From Clostridiales bacterium (GTDB lineage: Bacteria; Bacillota; Clostridia; Christensenellales; Aristaeellaceae): 41,528 bases of DNA. Of the stretch, positions 32,940 through 41,500 are shown one piece after another (the stretch's first letter is position 1; each line of letters opens with the position of its first letter). Below the pieces are notes generated by a model. That model did no database searches and was not told the origin of the DNA. It worked only from the letters and a program-made list of their open reading frames with translations. The position numbers and the translations under genes are program-made. The stretch lies in NCBI GenBank assembly GCA_012728435.1, contig JAAYFC010000098.1, positions 1-41,528 on the forward strand, written 5' to 3'.

Positions 32940-34148
32940 TTATCCTTTGCTGCCCTTCGCGCCGCTTTGACGGCGGGCGATGGCTGAGGCGATGATGTCG
33001 GACTGGAAGGATGTCACCAGGCGCTCCTTCATTTGGGAGGCGGTGAAAGCGCAATCCACCAGGCGGTCAATCAATGCCCGGTAACTCATGCCCTCCCCCG
33101 TTTTCTCCCACAGGTAGAAGGCAAGGGAGCCCGGGATGGTGTTGATTTCGGTGATATACAGCGAATCATCCGCCCTGTCTATCATGAAATCTACCCGCAC
33201 CACACCCTTGCAATCCAAGGCTTTGAAGATATCGACTGCTGTTTGCTGTACTTTTTGTGTGTCTTCCTCGCTGATGGGCGCGGGAATCAGCCGGCTTAAG
33301 GACGCCATGCCGGACTGCTGGGAGGAGGCCAAATACTTGGTTTTAAAGTCCAGCAGCGTGCCTTCGCGCACCGGCATCTCCACCACGGAGGGCGTCACAT
33401 CCTCATCAAAACAGAGCACAGAGCTATTGACCTCTATCGGATCATCCAGGCCCTGCTCAATCAGAACCCGGCGATCTAAGGTGAACGCCAGTTCCAGCGC
33501 GGTGATCAACTCTGCCCGGTTGCCTGCGCGGCTCACACCGATGGAGGAACCCAGGTTGGCCGGCTTCACAAAGACAGGGTAGGGCAAAGCAGCCTCGACC
33601 TTAAGGCAGGCCATCTCCCTGTCCTTTTCAAAGAAGCTATGGGTCATGGAGGTGTCCGCAAGCACCGGGAAACCGCAGCCATCGAACAGGCGCTTCATCA
33701 TAATCTTGTCCATGCCCACAGCGCTGCCCGCGACACCTGTCGCGGCATAGGGCAGGTTCATCAATTCCAGCATGCCCATCACGCTGCCGTCCTCCCCGTG
33801 CTGGCCATGCAAGACCGGAATCACAGCATCCAGACGGACTGCGGCATAGCGGCGTTCGCCGCGGAACACCCCGCCGCGCTTAAACGCCATGAACGCGTGG
33901 GACCGCGCGCTGAGGTCAGGGAACACCCGCGTCAAGCCGCTCTTGCGCGGGTCAAAGTTGAGGTAGGTTTCCAGCTTCCACAAAGCGCCGCCGATGTACC
34001 ACTCCCCCTTCTTGCTGATGTAGATGGGAATCACATCATATTTGAAAGGGTCAGCCATGCTGGCCAGCTGCAGCGCGCTGATGATGGATACCTCGTGCTC
34101 GCAGGCGCGGCTGCCAAAGAGGATGCCCAGCTGAATCTTCTTTTTCAT
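32940..34148 (-). CDS. ddl: D-alanine-D-alanine ligase family protein
   Basis: A 402-residue ATP-grasp ligase, longer than the usual 300-370. It has the N-terminal GILFGSRACEHEVSIISA, PVLHGQHGEDGSVMGMLE, the ATP-binding PVFVKPANLGSSIGVSRA, and the metal/active-site segment VDFMIDRADDSLYITEINTIPG. The loop after FKTKYLASSQQSG retains Tyr, as in D-Ala-D-Ala enzymes. The C-terminal SLAFYLWEKTGEG differs from classic Ddl (SHSLVP-type) and marks a clostridial subgroup. It lies between a MurF-like ligase and glutamate dehydrogenase, with AAAGGAGGATGAC before the ATG. It probably makes the dipeptide joined by the MurF-like protein; whether the second unit is D-Ala or another D-residue is open. Confidence 0.9.
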   Translation of the reverse strand: MKKKIQLGILFGSRACEHEVSIISALQLASMADPFKYDVIPIYISKKGEWYIGGALWKLETYLNFDPRKSGLTRVFPDLSARSHAFMAFKRGGVFRGERRYAAVRLDAVIPVLHGQHGEDGSVMGMLELMNLPYAATGVAGSAVGMDKIMMKRLFDGCGFPVLADTSMTHSFFEKDREMACLKVEAALPYPVFVKPANLGSSIGVSRAGNRAELITALELAFTLDRRVLIEQGLDDPIEVNSSVLCFDEDVTPSVVEMPVREGTLLDFKTKYLASSQQSGMASLSRLIPAPISEEDTQKVQQTAVDIFKALDCKGVVRVDFMIDRADDSLYITEINTIPGSLAFYLWEKTGEGMSYRALIDRLVDCAFTASQMKERLVTSFQSDIIASAIARRQSGAKGSKG

Positions 34149-34159
34149 GTCATCCTCCT

Positions 34160-35770
34160 TTAAGCGTAGTGGTCAGGCAGGTCGTTTTCATACAGCAGCA
34201 CATCGCCCGGGCCAAAGAGTTCCTCAATATACAGGTTGGCCTGGGACAGGGTGGGGAAGACCTTGATGTTGTCCTCCTCCATACCGCTTTCAAGCAGCCC
34301 GGTTTTTATTGGCCGGGTATGCTTCTCGCCAATTAGAATGGCCATGTCCGCGACAGCGGCGATGTCGTTGCCCAGCCGGCGGTTTGAGCGATGCTCCTGC
34401 CGGCCCAACTCGATGAAGCCAGGCGTCACCACAATCAGTCGCCCCTGCTGGCTGGCCAGCACCTCCAGCGCCTTGCGGCTGGAATCGGGGTTGGAGTTGA
34501 AGCCATTGTTGATGACCTTGTACCCCCTGTGGTGCATGTTGATCTGCAAGCGGGACGGGATGGGGGCCACTTGCTCCAGCGCCAGGGCAATCTTCTGCGG
34601 TGTCACCCCGTAGTGCCGCGCCATGACAGCTGCCAGAAGAATGTTGTTGATGTTGTGCTCGCCCGCTAAGTGTGTGCTGACAGGCAGCCTGACCTCATCT
34701 GCAAAGCACAGGGTAAACCGGCTGCCGTCCTCCAGCAGGGTCACATCCTCTGCCCAGGCATCAGAACCTTCTGTGCCCACAATGGCCTTGGGTTTTCCCG
34801 TCTTGTCATAGCCCTCGCGCGCCAGCTTGCCATCGTCATAAAAAACGGCGAACCCGTCCTTTGGCAAGGCGCGGATGAGGTCATACTTTGTGGCGGCTAC
34901 CTGCTTGATGCTGCCCATGGTCTGCAAATGCTGCGGACCAATGGAGGTGAGGATGCCGGCCTCCGGCTTCACCATCCGGCACAGCACGCGGATGTCCTGG
35001 GGGTGGCGCGCGCCCATCTCCGCGATGAAGAACAGGTGCTGCTGACCCAAGTCCTCCCGGATGCAGCGCGACAAGCCCATGGGGGTGTTGAAGCTGGCCG
35101 GCGTGGCCAGGGTGGGCCAGGTTTGCGAAAGCATGGCGTATAAAATGTTTTTGACCGTGGTTTTACCGTAGGACCCGGTGATGCCAATCACACGCAGCCC
35201 TGTTTTCTTGTAAGCTTCCAGGATTTGCTTGGCGTCAGCGCGAAAGAGCAGCTGCACCGCCTTCTCTAGCGGCCAGATGATGATTAGCGCCATGAGCAGC
35301 AGCAAGGGCGTGAGCAGCGGCACCAGTGCGTTGGTGCCAAACGCCCACCCCGCGCGGTACATCAGGTAGGTTAAAAGCGCCGCCACTAAAAACAGCGCGG
35401 CATAGAGACGCTTTACGCGCGTGGTATACACCAGCCTAACCTTCACGCGCTTTTCCTGATAGGCAAAAAAGCCAATCATATAGGCGATGGCCGTGATAAG
35501 AGCGAATAGCACAACAGACAGCAAGAAAGCCAGCGGGCCTGGCAGACGCAGGATGAGTGAACCGATGAACAAAAACAGGATGCACACCGCGGACAAAACC
35601 GTGCCGGGCCAGACGGCCTTCATGGGCAGGCGGATGAAGGCGCGAACCAGGCCGCCCGCCTGGTAGCTGGCCAGCTGTGCAAACTGCATCAGCTGCTTGG
35701 CGATGAACAATACGCCAATAGCGGGCGCTCCCCAAAGCAGGATACGGGCCAGGATATGAAAGATATTCAC
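34160..35770 (-). CDS. Membrane-anchored MurF-like Mur ligase
   Basis: A 536-residue protein. The first ~170 residues form five or six membrane helices in place of the N-terminal substrate-binding domain of MurF. The Mur ligase core follows: P-loop GITGSYGKTT (196-205), the MurF-like NTPMGLSRCIREDL, a Glu/His region FFIAEMGARHPQDI, GPQHLQTMGS, and the C-terminal domain with the HNINNILLAAVMA and GFNSNPDSSRKALEVL motifs. Mur ligases couple ATP hydrolysis to amide-bond formation. The GTG at 35770 overlaps the hydrolase stop (GTGA). Its placement with a Ddl-like ligase suggests it adds a dipeptide to a lipid- or wall-linked acceptor at the membrane. It is not a canonical cytosolic MurF. Confidence 0.85.
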   Translation of the reverse strand: MNIFHILARILLWGAPAIGVLFIAKQLMQFAQLASYQAGGLVRAFIRLPMKAVWPGTVLSAVCILFLFIGSLILRLPGPLAFLLSVVLFALITAIAYMIGFFAYQEKRVKVRLVYTTRVKRLYAALFLVAALLTYLMYRAGWAFGTNALVPLLTPLLLLMALIIIWPLEKAVQLLFRADAKQILEAYKKTGLRVIGITGSYGKTTVKNILYAMLSQTWPTLATPASFNTPMGLSRCIREDLGQQHLFFIAEMGARHPQDIRVLCRMVKPEAGILTSIGPQHLQTMGSIKQVAATKYDLIRALPKDGFAVFYDDGKLAREGYDKTGKPKAIVGTEGSDAWAEDVTLLEDGSRFTLCFADEVRLPVSTHLAGEHNINNILLAAVMARHYGVTPQKIALALEQVAPIPSRLQINMHHRGYKVINNGFNSNPDSSRKALEVLASQQGRLIVVTPGFIELGRQEHRSNRRLGNDIAAVADMAILIGEKHTRPIKTGLLESGMEEDNIKVFPTLSQANLYIEELFGPGDVLLYENDLPDHYA

Positions 35771-36564
35771 GACTCTGCCACCTCCTGCAAAAAAACGTCC
35801 ACCGCCGTCGCAAAGCGCGCGACCTGGTTAAAATAAGCGAAGTGATCGTCTGCTTCGTATACGAGCAGGCGCGCGTTTTGCATCTCCTTTGCCATCATTT
35901 CCCCCATCCACAGCGGGGTAGCCGTATCCTTCTCGCCCCAGACCAAAAGGGTAGGCTGCGCGATGTCCGGCAGCAAGGGGTGCAAATCCTCCCGCACGAT
36001 TTTGTTGAAGCTGGCGCGCAGCTCCGCCGGTGTCGCCAAATAATCCTGGGAGGAGAAGGCAACCCGCAGCGCGTCCACCGCCTGCTTTGATTTTTCTGTA
36101 AACACGGGAATCAACCCCAGTGCCTGTGTGCTGACACGGGCAAGCTGGTACATCCGGGGGCGCACCCAGCCTTTCAAGGTGCGCCTGGGGCGCAGCCCCG
36201 CGCAGCCGGTCAGCACCAGCGCGCCCACACGGTCCGGGTGATGGGCGGCTAAATAGAGGGCAACGCGCCCGCCAAAGGAATGCGCGACAATGGCAGGCTT
36301 GTGCAGCGCCAGTTGATCCATCAAGGCCAGCGTCCACTGCGCGTATTCCTTCACGCCGTAGTCACCGCTTGGTTTCCTGGTTTCCCCGTGGCCGGGAAAA
36401 TCGGCCATGGTTACTTCATAGTGGTTTTTCAGCTGCTGCGCAAGCGGCATTAAGTGCTTTTGCAACGATACGCTGCGCGGCCCCCAGCCATGCAGCAAGA
36501 GGACAGGGCGGCCCTGCCCAACGCGCTCTACGTGGGAGGGGATGCCGTCAACCTGCAGGTTCAT
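35767..36564 (-). CDS. Alpha/beta hydrolase
   Basis: A 265-residue alpha/beta-fold hydrolase. The oxyanion-hole motif LLLHGWG lies near 22-28, the nucleophile Ser is in VAHSFGGRV (about 99), and the acid Asp in WGEKDTATP and His in ADDHFAYF complete the triad. I chose ATG at 36564, with AAAGG 10 bases upstream. It overlaps GNAT at one end and the Mur ligase at the other. Family members cleave esters, amides or thioesters; tight linkage to the Mur ligase/Ddl pair suggests an envelope substrate, but nothing specifies it. Confidence 0.88.
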   Translation of the reverse strand: MNLQVDGIPSHVERVGQGRPVLLLHGWGPRSVSLQKHLMPLAQQLKNHYEVTMADFPGHGETRKPSGDYGVKEYAQWTLALMDQLALHKPAIVAHSFGGRVALYLAAHHPDRVGALVLTGCAGLRPRRTLKGWVRPRMYQLARVSTQALGLIPVFTEKSKQAVDALRVAFSSQDYLATPAELRASFNKIVREDLHPLLPDIAQPTLLVWGEKDTATPLWMGEMMAKEMQNARLLVYEADDHFAYFNQVARFATAVDVFLQEVAES

Positions 36565-37048
36565 GCAAAACAATCCTTTCAGCGTCCCTTTGACGCGGGA
36601 AATATATATAGCGACACTTGGCGGGCGAGTGCATGCACAACTCCCTGTATTTACGGGGTACAGGGACAATGTTTTCCAGCACGCAGCCCAGGTTTTCACA
36701 GGTTTTTCGGGAAGGGATGTTGTCCGTATCGGTGGTGATGGACAGGCTGTGGAACTGCTGATCTACAATCAGCGGTACAAGCGCCCGCACCGCCTGCGCA
36801 GCTAGCCCATGGCCGCGGTAAGGCGGATTGACCCGGTAGCCGATATGGCCCAGGTAGTAGATCTCCGGGCTCTCCCCCGTCCTTAGGCTGACATAGCCCG
36901 CATAGGCGCGCTGCGCTGGCAAAAAGATGTCATAGGTGAAGGTCTCCGCGATGCCGTGGTTACGGTCCCGCGTGGTGCGCTCACTCAGGTGCAGCTCCAG
37001 CCCCTCACCCAGCAGCCTTTGATGCGCAAAGAACAATCGTCGGAACAA
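36548..37048 (-). CDS. GNAT-family N-acetyltransferase, RimJ/RimL-like
   Basis: A 166-residue acetyltransferase. The acetyl-CoA motif A region reads IGYRVNPPYRGHGLAAQAVRAL (given here in overlapping parts), followed by ITTDTDNIPSRKTCENLG, typical of RimJ/RimL members that acetylate protein N-termini or small amines. The start is a TTG at 37048 with GGAGG 6 bases upstream, downstream of a well-placed promoter. It overlaps the hydrolase by 17 bases, so it is the first gene of a five-gene operon. The substrate is unknown. Confidence 0.85.
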   Translation of the reverse strand: MFRRLFFAHQRLLGEGLELHLSERTTRDRNHGIAETFTYDIFLPAQRAYAGYVSLRTGESPEIYYLGHIGYRVNPPYRGHGLAAQAVRALVPLIVDQQFHSLSITTDTDNIPSRKTCENLGCVLENIVPVPRKYRELCMHSPAKCRYIYFPRQRDAERIVLHEPAG

Positions 37049-37079
37049 AATCGGCCTCCACTCCCAAATTCACAAAAAC

Positions 37080-37108
37080 AGTATAGCATATGCGGGATAG
37101 CCGCTCAA
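37080..37108 (-). promoter_or_regulatory. Promoter of the GNAT-to-gdhA operon
   Basis: On the - strand TTGAGC (37108-37103) and TATACT (37085-37080) with 17-base spacing and extended -10 TATGCTATACT. Confidence 0.7.
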
Positions 37109-37117
37109 TTCTGCCAT

Positions 37118-37146
37118 AAAAAAAGTCAGGCATTTGCGCCTGACTT
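37118..37146 (-). terminator. Intrinsic terminator after the SIMPL gene
   Basis: On the - strand AAGTCAGGC (37146-37138) pairs with GCCTGACTT (37131-37123) over a 6-base loop, followed by T run to 37118. It ends the sigma-factor operon. Confidence 0.92.
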
Positions 37147-37165
37147 GATGGGGGTACAGATGTAA

Positions 37166-37882
37166 TTACTTCAATTCATAGGTGAGTGTGACAGTGGCAT
37201 TCACCAGCACATTGCCGGAGAGAATGGTGGTGTCCATGGCTTCCTTAGCCATGGTGCCCACGTAATTCATGGCGTAATTGTAGCTGTTGGTGTCCAGGGA
37301 TTCTACCTTCAGCACGCGGCCCAGTGACATCCCGTTGACCAGCGCCAGCACCTCTGCCTTGGTTTTGGCGTCCAGGACCGCTTCCTTCAAGGCTTCAAGA
37401 TAGCTTTCCTCATATTTGCTGGATTGAAAGCTGAGGCCGTGGATGTTGTTGGCGCCAGCGGCGGAGGCCGCGTCAATCACAGCAGATACCTTGGTGATGT
37501 CGTTTATCTTGATGCGCAGCATGTTGTTGACCACGAAGGAGCCATTAATCAGGCTTTGCGCGGTGCCCACAACGGAATAGTCCTGCTCGAAATAGACGTT
37601 GTAGTTGCTGGTGGTGATATATTTCTTCTCTATGCCCAGCTTTTCCACCTCAAGAATGATTGCATCAATAATCTTGATGTTGTCTTGGTTGGCTTCGGCC
37701 ACGGTTTTGCCGCGGGTCTGCGCGCCCACCTCCAGGGTGGCGGTGTCCGCCTCCAGGCTGATGACCGCGTTGCCGGTGATGACAAGCTTGCTCATGTCCT
37801 CCACATCCTTGTCCGCCAGGGCAGGCAAGGCCAGTGAAAGCATCAGGGCCAGGGCGAGGGCGAGGCATATCAGTTTTTTCAT
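37166..37882 (-). CDS. Secreted SIMPL-domain (DUF541) protein
   Basis: A 238-residue secreted protein. The signal peptide ends at ALPALA (about 18-23). The rest matches the SIMPL/DUF541 pattern: VITGNAVISLEADTATLEVGAQTRGKTVAEANQ (in overlapping parts), ITTSNYNVYFEQDY, and a repeated beta-alpha unit with GANNIHGLSFQ and the C-terminal VNATVTLTYEL. Family members (BP26/YggE-like) form ring-shaped oligomers outside the membrane and are tied to stress responses. Its ATG overlaps the stop of the DUF4349 anti-sigma gene (ATGA), so it is an output or partner of the sigma operon. Confidence 0.9.
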   Translation of the reverse strand: MKKLICLALALALMLSLALPALADKDVEDMSKLVITGNAVISLEADTATLEVGAQTRGKTVAEANQDNIKIIDAIILEVEKLGIEKKYITTSNYNVYFEQDYSVVGTAQSLINGSFVVNNMLRIKINDITKVSAVIDAASAAGANNIHGLSFQSSKYEESYLEALKEAVLDAKTKAEVLALVNGMSLGRVLKVESLDTNSYNYAMNYVGTMAKEAMDTTILSGNVLVNATVTLTYELK

Positions 37883-39021
37883 TTGTTTTTTCTCCTTTTA
37901 ATAAGCAGTCGAATGAGGATGATGACAAGAATCAGCGCCAGGATATAGGGCAGCGCGACAAAGAGGAAGACCACCAGGTCGCTCATCACGTAGGTAAACT
38001 CCGTAAACGCCGCGGACATGCCGTTTTTGATGCGCTCCAGCAGGCTTTCCTCCTGATCCTTGGAGGTGTCAATGGGGCCAAGCTCATTTAAGGTGAGTGC
38101 CAGGGTGGCATAATCCACTTTGCTGTCCATGCCATGCAGCTGGCCGGTTAAGCGGTCCAGCTCGTACTGGGTGTCTGAGATGCTGTTCTCAAGGGTAATC
38201 AGGTCCTCCACGCTTTCGGCTTTAGCCAGAAGGGCCTGCAAGCGCTCCATCTTGGTTTGCTGCGTCTTTAAGCGGTTGGCCGTGTCCGCATAGCGTTCGC
38301 TGACGTCTTCGGCGGACTCGGTGAAGTAGACCATCCGCCCCACACTTTTTATGGAAGATGTGATGCTGTCAAGCTGATTGCTGGGCACCCGTAAGGTCAT
38401 CTCCTGCCGGCGCAGGTTGCTGCCAAGGGTGTAAAGCCGGGATTGCTCGATGCGGCCGCCTGCCTGGGTAACCAAGGTCTTGATGGTCTCACGGTCCTCA
38501 TCAAAGGTCCGGGTGGACAGCTCCATGCTGACAGTACGGATGATCTTCTCGGGGCTTTTTGCTTGCGCGCTGGCAGGCGCTGCCTCTGCCATGTCACCCA
38601 CAGAGCGCATCGACATCTTGGCTTCTTCCATCATGGGCTGGCTGCCTGCCGGTGCGCTCATGCCATAGCCCGTCGCCGCGGTGGGTTCGGACGATACCGT
38701 CGCGTACCTGCGCCCCAGCCCGGTTAGATAGGTTCCGCCGATTAGAAGCACCATAACCGCTGCGACGGATAGCCAGCGAATCAATTTGTTTCCTTGTTTC
38801 ACGGGATTTGCCTCCTCTTTGATGCGTTGCTGCCACGCGCTGGTGAAGGAGGCGGGTACCTCGCTGTCCTCATCCAGGCTGCGGCTGTCCTGAAGGACGG
38901 TGAGTTTGAAGCGGCAGCTGGCGCAGGTGTTTAGGTGGCCTTCAAAGATTGTTTGCTCAACTTCACTCAATCCGTCTGACAGGTACTGGTCAAGGAGGAG
39001 CTCGTAGTCATTACAGGTCAT
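37879..39021 (-). CDS. Zinc-finger anti-sigma/DUF4349 fusion protein
   Basis: A 380-residue membrane protein. The N-terminal ~50 residues hold a ZAS-type zinc finger (HLNTCASC), which binds ECF sigma factors in the cytoplasm. A membrane helix (about 80-98, RWLSVAAVMVLLIGG) precedes an external DUF4349 domain: EKIIRTVSMELSTRTFDED, VTQAGGRIEQSRLY, a coiled-coil around RLKTQQTKMERLQALLAKA, and VDYATLALTL. A second C-terminal helix ends RRKNK. I chose ATG at 39021 with AAAGGAGGAAAAGCC upstream; it overlaps the sigma stop by 11 bases. It probably inhibits the sigma factor until the external domain senses an envelope signal. Confidence 0.85.
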   Translation of the reverse strand: MTCNDYELLLDQYLSDGLSEVEQTIFEGHLNTCASCRFKLTVLQDSRSLDEDSEVPASFTSAWQQRIKEEANPVKQGNKLIRWLSVAAVMVLLIGGTYLTGLGRRYATVSSEPTAATGYGMSAPAGSQPMMEEAKMSMRSVGDMAEAAPASAQAKSPEKIIRTVSMELSTRTFDEDRETIKTLVTQAGGRIEQSRLYTLGSNLRRQEMTLRVPSNQLDSITSSIKSVGRMVYFTESAEDVSERYADTANRLKTQQTKMERLQALLAKAESVEDLITLENSISDTQYELDRLTGQLHGMDSKVDYATLALTLNELGPIDTSKDQEESLLERIKNGMSAAFTEFTYVMSDLVVFLFVALPYILALILVIILIRLLIKRRKNK

Positions 39022-39589
39022 GGCTTTTCCTCCTTTCATCATTGAGACGCTGATCCCCCATAAATAGTTCCCGGTTTTCCATTAATATGTTGTACAGCGC
39101 CTTCCTGGCGCGGTTTACCCGACTTTTGACCGTGCCTTCCGGTACATGAAGCGCCTGCGCCGCCTCAGCATAGGGCATGCCCTGCAAATCCACCAGCACC
39201 AAGGCCGCCCGGAAATCCGGCGGCAGCTGCTTGATGCCCTCCCGCAGCATCGCCCTGCGCTCCTTTTCTTCCAGCTGCAGATACATCTCCGCCTCAGTGG
39301 AGGACACCTCAAAGCCTTCCTCCCGCATCAGGTCCAGGGAGTAGACCTCCCTGCGCTTGCGCAGCGCGTCCATGCACACCCGGGTGGTCAGGGTATACAG
39401 CCAGGTGGAAAACTGCGACTGGCCTTTGAAGGTGTGGAAGCGCTCAAACGCTTTTTGCAGCGCGTCCTGCGCGCAGTCCTCCGCGTCCTCCCGATTGGTC
39501 ATCAAATGCAGGCAGGTAAAATATACCTTGCGCTCAAGCGGCGCAACCAGTTCCATAAACCGCTGCGGATCCGCCTTTCCTCTGGCCAA
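39011..39589 (-). CDS. ECF RNA polymerase sigma factor
   Basis: A ~192-residue sigma-70 family factor with region 2 (RKVYFTCLHLMTNREDAEDCAQDALQKAF in part, then FSTWLYTLTTRVCMDALRKRR) and region 4 (IKQLPPDFRAALVLVDLQG, YAEAAQALHVPEGTVKSRVNRARKAL). These define an extracytoplasmic-function factor. The start is uncertain. The promoter at 39614-39643 implies a transcript beginning near 39607, so TTG at 39589 after AAGGGGGGGAGG is preferred; ATG at 39607 would leave almost no leader. The adjacent overlapping gene encodes its presumed anti-sigma factor. Targets are likely envelope-stress genes, perhaps its own operon. Confidence 0.88.
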   Translation of the reverse strand: MARGKADPQRFMELVAPLERKVYFTCLHLMTNREDAEDCAQDALQKAFERFHTFKGQSQFSTWLYTLTTRVCMDALRKRREVYSLDLMREEGFEVSSTEAEMYLQLEEKERRAMLREGIKQLPPDFRAALVLVDLQGMPYAEAAQALHVPEGTVKSRVNRARKALYNILMENRELFMGDQRLNDERRKSHDL

Positions 39590-39613
39590 GACCTCCCCCC
39601 CTTCCATCACTAA

Positions 39614-39643
39614 AATATACCCTGTACATATCATAACGGACAA
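39614..39643 (-). promoter_or_regulatory. Promoter of the ECF sigma operon
   Basis: On the - strand TTGTCC (39643-39638) and TATATT (39619-39614) with 18-base spacing. The -35 overlaps the tail of the preceding terminator. Confidence 0.45.
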
Positions 39644-39668
39644 AAAGACAGGCTTCATGCGAAGCCTG
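39642..39668 (-). terminator. Terminator after the MMPL-associated gene
   Basis: On the - strand CAGGCTTC (39668-39661) pairs with GAAGCCTG (39656-39649) over a GCAT loop, followed by TCTTTTT. Confidence 0.85.
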
Positions 39669-39693
39669 CATAATTTGGCTTGTGTTTAAGCTG

Positions 39694-40560
39694 TCATGGC
39701 GCGGTGGTCTCGGCTGCATCCGGCGCTTTGACACCGCGCAGCATCATGACAAACTGCAGCGCGCGCACCTGGTTTTCCTTGTCGGTAAAGGAGCGCAGCG
39801 CGCGGCCTTGCATCGTTTGCATCATATTGCCCATCAGGCCGGACACCGCACCCTCCAGCGGCGAACCAGCCAGCGAATTGGCTGCCACCTGCTGGTACAT
39901 CTCCGTGTCCATACCCATGCGTACTGCGGCAATCTGGACATCCTCCATCATGAAGTTCACCACATCGCAGCTAAAGCTGTATTCCGCGTTTTGCCCAGGC
40001 AACACCACAAAGCTAAGCGTTCGGCTGCCGCCGGACAGGGCGTAGGTGGCCTTTTCCGCCTGGATGTTTAGCACGCGCGCGCCGTCTAAGGTAAAGGTAA
40101 TCTGCAGGGAGAGCCCCTCCGCGAAGGCGCGGAGACCCTCATTGATGGCGACGCGGAGGGTGGCCTCCAGTTTGCCGTTTGCGCCGGACAGCTCGCTTGC
40201 CTTGACCTCCTTGCCATTTAGGGCATAGGACAGTTGAAAATCCCAGGGCAGCTCGGTGTTATCCAGGTTGCCCTGGTAGCTGAAACGGCCCTTTGGCATG
40301 GTGAAGCGGACTTGATTGTCCTGATAGGAAAAATTGTCCGCCTCAGCCAGGGGCTGCACAGCTTGATAGACGCCGCGGTCGGTCACCTCGGTCTGTTCAT
40401 CCGCCTCAAAGGCGTTGATGACAAAAACGTGCTGGGCTTGGCCCTCTTCGTTGAGGCTGACAAAGACCACCTCGTCCTTATAGACCTCAGCAAAGGCAAG
40501 AAGGAACAGGGAAATGAAGAAACAAAAAAGTAAAATGAAGAAGGATTGCTTGTGATTCAT
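39694..40560 (-). CDS. Secreted MMPL-associated protein
   Basis: A 288-residue protein with a signal peptide or anchor (about 7-24, ending LLAFA). The early segment DEVVFVSLNEEGQAQHVFVINAF (in overlapping parts), then FSYQGNLDNTELPWDFQLSY and GKEVKASELSGANGKLEATL, resembles a conserved secreted family found beside MMPL transporters and in the outer part of YhgE/Pip proteins in Firmicutes. The C-terminus is Ala/Thr-rich. It overlaps the MMPL gene (ATGA) and ends before a terminator, so the two form the end of one operon. Function is unknown beyond a likely partner role at the membrane surface. Confidence 0.7.
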   Translation of the reverse strand: MNHKQSFFILLFCFFISLFLLAFAEVYKDEVVFVSLNEEGQAQHVFVINAFEADEQTEVTDRGVYQAVQPLAEADNFSYQDNQVRFTMPKGRFSYQGNLDNTELPWDFQLSYALNGKEVKASELSGANGKLEATLRVAINEGLRAFAEGLSLQITFTLDGARVLNIQAEKATYALSGGSRTLSFVVLPGQNAEYSFSCDVVNFMMEDVQIAAVRMGMDTEMYQQVAANSLAGSPLEGAVSGLMGNMMQTMQGRALRSFTDKENQVRALQFVMMLRGVKAPDAAETTAP

Positions 40561-41500
40561 ACGGTTTTCTTTCTCCTTCGCAGCATGGTTTTTTGAATCA
40601 ATTTGTCGCTGTAAGCCAGCACCAGGGGCAGCACCAACAGCACCATTAACGCGGACATGAACGCTCCGCGGCCAATGATGAAGCCCATCTCGCTGATGAT
40701 GCCATTGTCCCGCACCAGGAAGCCCAGCGCATAGCCGGCGATGACAAGGATGGAGGCAGGCGGCAGGATGGAGCCGGTGGCGGCCGTAAGCGCGTACTCT
40801 GCGGCCTCCTTGGGCGACTTCGCCTTCCTGCCTTCCAAATAGCGCTGGGACAGCAGGATGCCGTAGTCTACCGTTGCGCCCAGCTGAAGCGAGGACACAA
40901 TTTGATAGCCTACATAGTTAAGCGGGGAGCCGGTGAGATAAGGCCAGGCCATATTCAGCCAGATGGAGCCCTGGATAATGACCAGCAAAATAACGGGAAT
41001 GGACAGGTTTTTAAAATTAATCAGAAGCACCAGGCCAATGGATAAAATGCCGGCCATTAGAACCTTGATGGTGTCCTCAGTGATAAAGTGCTTTAAATCA
41101 AAATTGACCGCAGCCTCGCCTAACAGGTGGCTGTCGTTTGGGTAATACTCCTCCGACACTGCCCGCAGGCGGTCAATCATCCTGAAGGTTTCCGGGCCTT
41201 CATCCGCCAGATTGGTGGTGACAATAAAGCGGGCGTAGCCATCCGCGTAGAAATTGCCCGTGACCTTCTCAGGCAGCACCTCGGGCGGAATCTCCGTTGA
41301 CACAGTGTTTGCATAGGACATAACGGAAGTGATGCCTGGGGTTTGCGCCAGCGCTTCGCTGAAGCGGGCTTCCTTCGCCCGGTCACCCTCCGGCGCCAAA
41401 AGCAGCATCAGCTTGTCATCGCCAAATTTTGCCTTGATGCGGTCAGCTTCCTGCCGGATGGGCGAACCCGGACTATGCATGCCCGCGCTGCCGTAGAAGG
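40557..41500 (-). CDS. MMPL-family transporter, C-terminal part
   Basis: About 314 residues of the C-terminal half of an MMPL/RND-type transporter, which exports lipids or small hydrophobic molecules using the proton gradient. After an external domain (FYGSAGMHSPGSPIRQEAD to about residue 130) come six helices. Among them is the motif LQLGATVDYGILLSQRYLEG (about 215-235), carrying the Asp-Tyr pair of the proton relay. The end overlaps the secreted-partner gene. The 5' part lies beyond the window. The last ~34 bases are an inverted copy of internal sequence with an in-frame stop, so coding similarity ends near 41495-41500. Confidence 0.88.
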
